A stretch of 26,138 nt of DNA from a virus. Below are positions 22,820 through 26,138 of the stretch, piece after piece. Every line of letters starts with the position of its first letter. Position 1 is the first letter of the stretch. The notes beneath the pieces were generated by a model, which did not search any database, was not told where the DNA came from, and was given only the letters and a program-made list of their open reading frames with translations. The stretch lies in the IMG/VR virus record IMGVR_UViG_3300025806_000192, positions 1 to 26,138 of that record; one strand, given 5' to 3'. Made by a program: the position numbers and the translations under genes.

Positions 22820-23839
22820 TTATGCTGCAATTCTAAAGACAGGCTGAGTCTGAATTACCTTACGAACTTTCTCAGATGCTTGCACCTGTAAAGAAGAAAT
22901 CGTATGAGGTGATTTGCTTTCACGCATGTTCTGATGATGCGTACTCCAGTCAGTCATTGTGTTATACAGAGCTAACAGATTGCTACCAAGAGAAGGAGAG
23001 TACTCTTGCTTATAAAGATTCCAAAGAGTTTTCAAAGAACTTTTCTTACGTTCATGTCCATTCTTAGTCTTCGTAGCTTTGTCTAACATTTCTAGAATAT
23101 TAGATGCTGTATCAAACGGAGAATTGTTTACAGTATCTATACCTGCAATAGCATGTCTGTTCTCTGAGAGAGTAGCAAGAACTTGAAAGGCTTGCTTGTC
23201 TGAGACAGTAACCTGTCGGTATTGATTCCAAAGCTCACCTTCTTTCATAAAAGATTCTAAACAATTACCTAGCTCAGCTACTGCACCTTCAATGTTTGAA
23301 TGCTTTGTATGTCTTCGTCGAGACACAGCAGTCACAGTTCCAATAACCTGAAGGTTACAACAGATCATTCTCCATGCTCCTAGCTCAAAGATAGAGGGCC
23401 ATGAGCCATCAAAGCTATTACGGCCTACCATTTCCATTACAGTCTCATCACCTTCTCCTGTCTGTACTGTGTGAGCAGGGAAGCGATACCTAGCATACGC
23501 TCTCCCACCACCGTGAGATACTGATATCTCTCTACTTAAACCTTCTAAGTTTAATGTAGAATTAACAATCATATCTTCCATGTAACCAAACTGATCAGCA
23601 TGTGAGTCAGTATTTTTATAGTTTCTACCAACTATAGATAACGGCTCGTTAGTATGATCATTCATAAGCAATACACGCTTGTGATACTTAGACATACCAG
23701 TACCTTCTGTTTTCATATCATCATAGAACAAAGGCAAAGTGTATGTTCCAAAGGTTACACTTTCTGGCAACGATCCTAAGTCTTCAATGATCTGCTGTCG
23801 CTTGTTACTTCTTGATGTAAATGTAGCTACTGTGTTCAT
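22820..23839 (-). CDS. DUF932-type phage protein (339 aa)
   Basis: The start at 23839 is preferred (AAAGGAAATATA upstream); a longer frame would run into the preceding gene and through a hairpin. The product resembles the DUF932 family of phage/plasmid proteins: an N-terminal VTFGTYTLPLFYDDM region, then VSHGGGRAYARYRFPAH, a central GSWPSIFELGAWRMICCNL, and a helical C-terminal half. The family is found near replication genes and its activity is not established. It lies between the early small genes and SSB. Confidence 0.75.
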   Translation of the reverse strand: MNTVATFTSRSNKRQQIIEDLGSLPESVTFGTYTLPLFYDDMKTEGTGMSKYHKRVLLMNDHTNEPLSIVGRNYKNTDSHADQFGYMEDMIVNSTLNLEGLSREISVSHGGGRAYARYRFPAHTVQTGEGDETVMEMVGRNSFDGSWPSIFELGAWRMICCNLQVIGTVTAVSRRRHTKHSNIEGAVAELGNCLESFMKEGELWNQYRQVTVSDKQAFQVLATLSENRHAIAGIDTVNNSPFDTASNILEMLDKATKTKNGHERKKSSLKTLWNLYKQEYSPSLGSNLLALYNTMTDWSTHHQNMRESKSPHTISSLQVQASEKVRKVIQTQPVFRIAA

Positions 23840-23870
23840 TATATTTCCTTTATTTTCTAGTTGAGTGAGT

Positions 23871-23896
23871 GAAACCCCACAGGATTGAGGGGTTTT
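23871..23896. promoter_or_regulatory. Hairpin in the leader of the DUF932 gene
   Basis: AAACCCC (23872-23878) and GGGGTTT (23889-23895) pair perfectly around a 10-base loop. On the minus strand there is no T tract (CACTCACTC follows), so it is not a standard terminator for the leftward genes. On the plus strand only TTTT follows. It may protect or process the mRNA 5' end. A similar hairpin sits at 25967-25989. Confidence 0.6.
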
Positions 23897-23906
23897 AAAC
23901 ACGAAG

Positions 23907-24167
23907 TTACTTAATGGTATAACTAAACTTATCAAGTTTATCTTGATACTGTACATGTCTTATGAGTCCTTCGGCTGCTAAGTCCCACTCTCTTTTATGC
24001 AACCCATTTACTAACCGCTTCTTTAGTTTGCTTCCACTAGATAAACCTAGTAGCTGGCTAACTGTAGTCCATCCTAAGTCTTTAGGATTAGCGTGATCTC
24101 TTAACTTATTTCTAAGAAAGGTAATCTTCTCTTCATAAGACAAACTTGGTTCAATTGTTGGTTTCAT
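23907..24167 (-). CDS. Small basic protein with possible helix-turn-helix (86 aa)
   Basis: ATG 24167 is chosen; AGGAGG lies 12 bases upstream, rather far, and an in-frame ATG at 24191 would begin at that AGGAGG itself. The overlap with the gene before is 17 bases. The central part, LGWTTVSQLLGLSSGSKLKK followed by RLVNGLHKREW, has the look of a helix-turn-helix or other small DNA-binding module, with a basic recognition-like helix. It is a candidate regulator for the dyads seen nearby. The family is not recognised. Confidence 0.65.
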   Translation of the reverse strand: MKPTIEPSLSYEEKITFLRNKLRDHANPKDLGWTTVSQLLGLSSGSKLKKRLVNGLHKREWDLAAEGLIRHVQYQDKLDKFSYTIK

Positions 24168-24504
24168 TTTTAATTTTATCCTCCTCCTCATATATTGCTA
24201 TTCGTTTCTTAGATTCTTCTTCATTCATTTTAAACCTACCAAATGAAAGTATAACTGAAGTTATTAAATTATTATAATACATAGTTCTACTAGGCTCTTC
24301 AGCATACATAGCTCTTCGCTCTAAGTATTTTAATAAAGACTTTGTAATAGCAGGTGTTGAACTAATGTAAGTTAACATGTCTAACTTACAATCTAATACT
24401 TCAACAGCAACTATAACTTCATGTAACTTTTCTTCTAAGTAACTCAGTTCTGATATCTCATCTAACTCTTCTAGTTCTAATAATATATTATTTAAAGAAC
24501 CCAT
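24151..24504 (-). CDS. Early protein of unknown function (117 aa)
   Basis: GGAG lies 7 bases before the ATG. This is the first gene after a strong promoter and a leader stem-loop. The product is helical with an acidic, Leu-rich N-terminal part (LLELEELDEISELSYLEEKL) and a charged C-terminus (EESKKRIAIYEEEDKIKNE). No known domain is seen. First position in an early-type operon would fit a host-takeover or regulatory role, but this is only context. Confidence 0.7.
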   Translation of the reverse strand: MGSLNNILLELEELDEISELSYLEEKLHEVIVAVEVLDCKLDMLTYISSTPAITKSLLKYLERRAMYAEEPSRTMYYNNLITSVILSFGRFKMNEEESKKRIAIYEEEDKIKNETNN

Positions 24505-24535
24505 TGTAACACTCCATTAAAGTTTAAGATTAAAA

Positions 24536-24588
24536 GAAGTACCTTTAAAACCTAGCAATTAGTAGCAATAACGTTTTAAAGATACTTC
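24536..24588 (-). promoter_or_regulatory. 16-bp stem-loop in the early-gene leader
   Basis: On the minus strand GAAGTATCTTTAAAAC (24588-24573) and GTTTTAAAGGTACTTC (24551-24536) pair over 16 positions with one G-U, around a 21-base loop that holds ATTGCTA twice. It begins ~16 bases after the predicted transcription start (~24604) and ends ~31 bases before the ATG. It could be an RNase III processing site as in T7 early mRNA, an attenuator, or a protein-binding operator. Confidence 0.75.
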
Positions 24589-24600
24589 AGTAAAGTAAAA

Positions 24601-24639
24601 CTACTAAAATATTTTAGCATATTTTAGTAGTAAAGTCAA
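24601..24639 (-). promoter_or_regulatory. Strong sigma70 promoter embedded in a 10-bp inverted repeat
   Basis: On the minus strand: -35 TTGACT (24639-24634), exact 17-bp spacer, extended -10 TGCTAAAAT (-10 hexamer 24616-24611). CTACTAAAAT (24601-24610) and ATTTTAGTAG (24621-24630) form a perfect inverted repeat over the -10 and start region; a 14-bp palindrome CTAAAATATTTTAG (24604-24617) sits within it. This looks like a host-polymerase early promoter with a built-in repressor operator. Confidence 0.82.
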
Positions 24640-24657
24640 TGACTAGTTCACACTTAT

Positions 24658-24822
24658 TTATTGCACCTTCTTAATAGATAGCTTGCTGCTGATCAAGTCT
24701 ATGTTTTTCTTCGTAGACTCTAAACTATCTAAAGCTTTTTGCTGAGTGTCATAGACTTCTAACGACTCCCATATTCTAGAGTCTGAGCTATACAAATTAA
24801 CAGCTATGTATACAAATTTCAT
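24658..24822 (-). CDS. Small protein of unknown function (54 aa)
   Basis: The start at 24822 overlaps the previous stop (ATGA) and has GGGAAG upstream; an in-frame ATG at 24846 is possible but would overlap the preceding gene further. The sequence (MKFVYIAVNLYSSDSRIWES then LEVYDTQQKALDSLESTKKN) has a short beta strand followed by a helix. It is the last gene before the 24.60-kb promoter region. Function unknown. Confidence 0.62.
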   Translation of the reverse strand: MKFVYIAVNLYSSDSRIWESLEVYDTQQKALDSLESTKKNIDLISSKLSIKKVQ

Positions 24823-25046
24823 AAGCCTACTTCCCTTGCTAACCACATTACATTGACTGCTTTGTTTGGATGACGCTTAACTTTTCCGTCTACTATTTTA
24901 TAATAGTAACCATACATAGCTTCTGAAGGCTTAGTTTTACAAACAAGAATCTGATCTTCTTCGTTAAAGTTTCTAAGAAAACCTTTTAAAGTTTTACTCA
25001 TCCACCACATTTCAATGTTTGCTCTAGCTTTAGTTGCATAATACAT
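24819..25046 (-). CDS. Small protein, paralogue of the gene at 25320-25586 (75 aa)
   Basis: The chosen start gives MYYATKARANIEMWWMSKTL, which aligns with MYYARRAYSVSNIWTLSDTI of its paralogue; both continue with a GF-plus-basic stretch and a (Y)YK(I/V)-containing strand. A longer frame upstream lacks conservation and would overlap the gene before. The pair indicates a local duplication in the early region. Function unknown. Confidence 0.68.
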   Translation of the reverse strand: MYYATKARANIEMWWMSKTLKGFLRNFNEEDQILVCKTKPSEAMYGYYYKIVDGKVKRHPNKAVNVMWLAREVGL

Positions 25047-25050
25047 ATTA

Positions 25051-25296
25051 TTATCCTTTGTTAATTTCAAAAATGTAACGATTCTCTGATACTTTATAAA
25101 AAGTATAGCGACCTTTACAATAAACATTAGCTGCTGCACCTACTCGACTGTACATTTTATCACCAGTTTTACACTTAACTTCAAACCAATGACCACGTTT
25201 CATAGGTGCTAGTAACTCTCTCCAGTTTGATGCTGGCTGAGTATTTCTTTTAGGTGCTGGACGATTAGTAATTACTTTTAATTTTAAAATGCTCAT
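25051..25296 (-). CDS. Small basic beta-rich protein (81 aa)
   Basis: ATG 25296 follows AAAGGAAATAAC; an ATG at 25320 overlapping the prior stop has a weaker site. The core, NWRELLAPMKRGHWFEVKCK followed by GAAANVYCKGRYTFYKV, looks like a small beta-rich module that recurs in phage proteins and may bind DNA, but I cannot name it with confidence. It sits between the two paralogous MYYA-type genes. Confidence 0.66.
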   Translation of the reverse strand: MSILKLKVITNRPAPKRNTQPASNWRELLAPMKRGHWFEVKCKTGDKMYSRVGAAANVYCKGRYTFYKVSENRYIFEINKG

Positions 25297-25319
25297 GTTA
25301 TTTCCTTTGATAGATTTCA

Positions 25320-25586
25320 TTATTTAGTTCCTGTTACAGTTGCATTAGAGCTAACCCAAACTTTATTTATAAGTTTATAAACTTCTAAAGTTTGATCTTT
25401 TATTTCTTTATTACGAACTACTGTAGTCCCACTAACCTTATAATGTTTTGCAATTACATCATTATTAGGATTTTTATTTGTTATAACAATGTTATCTCCT
25501 CTTGTGAAATGTTTAGTAAACCCTTGAATAGTATCAGATAATGTCCAGATATTAGATACTGAGTAAGCTCGTCTTGCATAATACAT
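25320..25586 (-). CDS. Small protein, paralogue of the gene at 24819-25046 (88 aa)
   Basis: AGGAGAATAAA precedes ATG 25586, and the start aligns with its paralogue. The longer upstream frame is not supported because the 53-aa gene ends there. Residues 1-60 are the conserved part (ending KHYKVSGTTVVRNKEI); the C-terminus is an extra Val/Lys-rich stretch. It is a local duplication within the early genes; the role is unknown. Confidence 0.68.
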   Translation of the reverse strand: MYYARRAYSVSNIWTLSDTIQGFTKHFTRGDNIVITNKNPNNDVIAKHYKVSGTTVVRNKEIKDQTLEVYKLINKVWVSSNATVTGTK

Positions 25587-25587
25587 T

Positions 25588-25749
25588 TTATTCTCCTGAT
25601 AAATCTTCAATCTTTATTAAAAACGGCATGATTAAATCTATAGCTTCATTCAAAGCATCTCTATATCCAATCTTAAATTCAAAATCATAATTATCTAGAT
25701 CTTGTTCTTTAAGAACCATTAACTTCCATATTAATTCTTTCTTATTCAT
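25588..25749 (-). CDS. Small protein, paralogue of the gene at 18751-18909 (53 aa)
   Basis: The ATG overlaps the previous stop (TAATG). The start MNKKELIWKLMVLKEQDLDN and the segment ALNEAIDLIMPFLIKIED match the other copy closely, while residues ~20-30 and the last few differ. The DNA is also recognisably similar over most of the length. Function unknown. It ends 2 bases past the next start. Confidence 0.72.
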   Translation of the reverse strand: MNKKELIWKLMVLKEQDLDNYDFEFKIGYRDALNEAIDLIMPFLIKIEDLSGE

Positions 25750-25937
25750 TACTCTACCTCATCTATAAATTTAATTTCTTTACCATAACCAAAACAATAT
25801 ATAATAACTTTATCTCCTTTATCATCTGTTATAATTACATCCCAGTTAGGATCAGAATCAGATCCTTTTCTTTTAGTACACTTCTTTAAAGTAACGCTAA
25901 CTGCACTATGTACAAAAGTTCTTGTTCCTATTGTCAT
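25749..25937 (-). CDS. First leftward gene in the window, unknown function (62 aa)
   Basis: CAGGAGATGAT precedes the ATG. The product is small, beta-rich and Lys/Asp-rich (KKCTKRKGSDSDPNWDVIIT, then IIYCFGYGKEIKFID). No domain is recognised. It is the first gene after control element copy 2 and the 25.96-kb stem-loop, and probably heads the early leftward transcript within this window. Confidence 0.68.
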   Translation of the reverse strand: MTIGTRTFVHSAVSVTLKKCTKRKGSDSDPNWDVIITDDKGDKVIIYCFGYGKEIKFIDEVE

Positions 25938-25956
25938 ATCATCTCCTGTAGTTTTA

Positions 25957-25998
25957 AAAAAAATTGAAGCCCGTAAGGGTGAGGGGTTTAATTTTTTT
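25957..25998. terminator. Bidirectional terminator-like stem-loop
   Basis: AAAAAAATT (25957-25965) pairs with AATTTTTTT (25990-25998), and AAGCCC (25967-25972) pairs with GGGTTT (25984-25989), with one bulged G and an 11-base loop. A GC core flanked by A and T tracts is the form of a two-way terminator; pairing is slightly better on the plus strand. For leftward transcription it would lie between copy 2 of the control element and the 62-aa gene, so it could act as an attenuator. Confidence 0.65.
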
Positions 25999-26011
25999 GA
26001 TACCTATCTTG

Positions 26012-26076
26012 CTCCAACAATAGTATATCTAGAAACTTATTTTTAAAAAAACTGAACAGTTTACAGACATGTTCAG
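26012..26076 (-). promoter_or_regulatory. Duplicated control element, copy 2
   Basis: CTCCAACAATAGTATA (26012-26027) repeats copy 1 exactly. An A tract follows, then the dyad CTGAACA (26052-26058) / TGTTCAG (26070-26076), again with an 11-base spacer beginning GTTTA and ending CA. Relative to copy 1 the inner arms change from AGCA/TGCT to AACA/TGTT, keeping complementarity. On the minus strand the TATACT box would direct transcription into the 62-aa gene ~75 bases away. Confidence 0.62.
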
Positions 26077-26099
26077 GTCTTTCTAATACTAAAGTAAAT

Positions 26100-26134
26100 G
26101 CTGATCTCTATGATCATATAGATCTAATATCAGC
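26100..26134. repeat. Nested palindrome near the window end
   Basis: GCTGAT (26100-26105) and ATCAGC (26129-26134) enclose a near-perfect 22-bp palindrome (26103-26124, GATCTCTATGATCATATAGATC; one mismatched pair). No coding frame with a start signal covers it. With copy 2 of the control element it forms the ~200-base gene-free end of the window. It may be a repressor operator or an origin element; neither is shown. Confidence 0.6.
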
Positions 26135-26138
26135 TCTG

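Noticed and set aside
23840-23956. N-terminal extension of the DUF932 protein to 378 residues
   Set aside because: It would cross the 23871-23896 hairpin and overlap the previous gene; the ATG at 23839 has a proper ribosome binding site.
1-26138. CRISPR array, tRNA genes or insertion sequences
   Set aside because: No regularly spaced repeats, no recognisable tRNA cloverleaf, and no transposase gene or terminal inverted repeats were seen.
1-26138. Temperate lifestyle genes (integrase, CI-like repressor, attachment site)
   Set aside because: No integrase motifs were found. The candidate helix-turn-helix protein alone is not evidence of lysogeny.

Overview
The window is part of the genome of an AT-rich, tailed, lytic phage of the broad T7-like (podovirus) kind, most likely marine. 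It is not a T7 relative in the strict sense. It carries T7-type replication proteins: a family A DNA polymerase, a fused primase-helicase, endonuclease I, a gp2.5-like SSB and a DUF3310 protein. It also has giant internal virion proteins and small basic proteins of a type I associate with marine phages. No phage RNA polymerase gene is visible here. The host cannot be named; the captured RNA polymerase alpha-CTD looks most like the proteobacterial (gamma/beta) type, which is only a weak hint.

Layout. Positions 1-13395 read rightwards (+). First come internal virion/ejection proteins: a partial coiled protein, a 437-aa protein, a 188-aa protein, an 814-aa protein and a 2120-aa giant with a C-terminal HExxH zincin-like domain and a probable ADP-ribosyltransferase-like region. 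They are followed by a lysis cassette (M15 peptidase endolysin, 3-TM holin, small membrane proteins), interleaved with three small, very basic proteins. Positions 13398-25937 read leftwards (-). In the direction of transcription these are: a cluster of tiny early genes (25.9-24.5 kb), a DUF932 protein, SSB, primase-helicase, an RNA polymerase alpha-CTD-like protein with small genes, DNA polymerase, an HNH endonuclease, a PD-(D/E)XK nuclease, endonuclease I, a DUF3310 protein, and small genes up to the point of convergence. The two arms meet with only 2 bases between their stop codons.

Control. The leftward arm has three intergenic control regions (22.66-22.82, 24.50-24.66 and 25.94-26.14 kb). 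Two hold convincing sigma70-type promoters overlapped by inverted repeats. Two share a duplicated element (CTCCAACAATAGTATA plus an A/T tract plus a dyad whose arms co-vary). One has a 16-bp stem-loop in its leader. A strong intrinsic terminator lies just after the SSB pair of genes. Most other leftward genes overlap by ATGA, TAATG or similar junctions, suggesting translational coupling.

The most interesting idea is that this phage relies on host RNA polymerase and reprograms it with its own alpha-CTD. That protein keeps almost all UP-element-contacting residues of the host domain. This would fit the A/T-tract-rich promoter elements and the lack of a visible phage polymerase, but it is inference and needs experimental and database testing.
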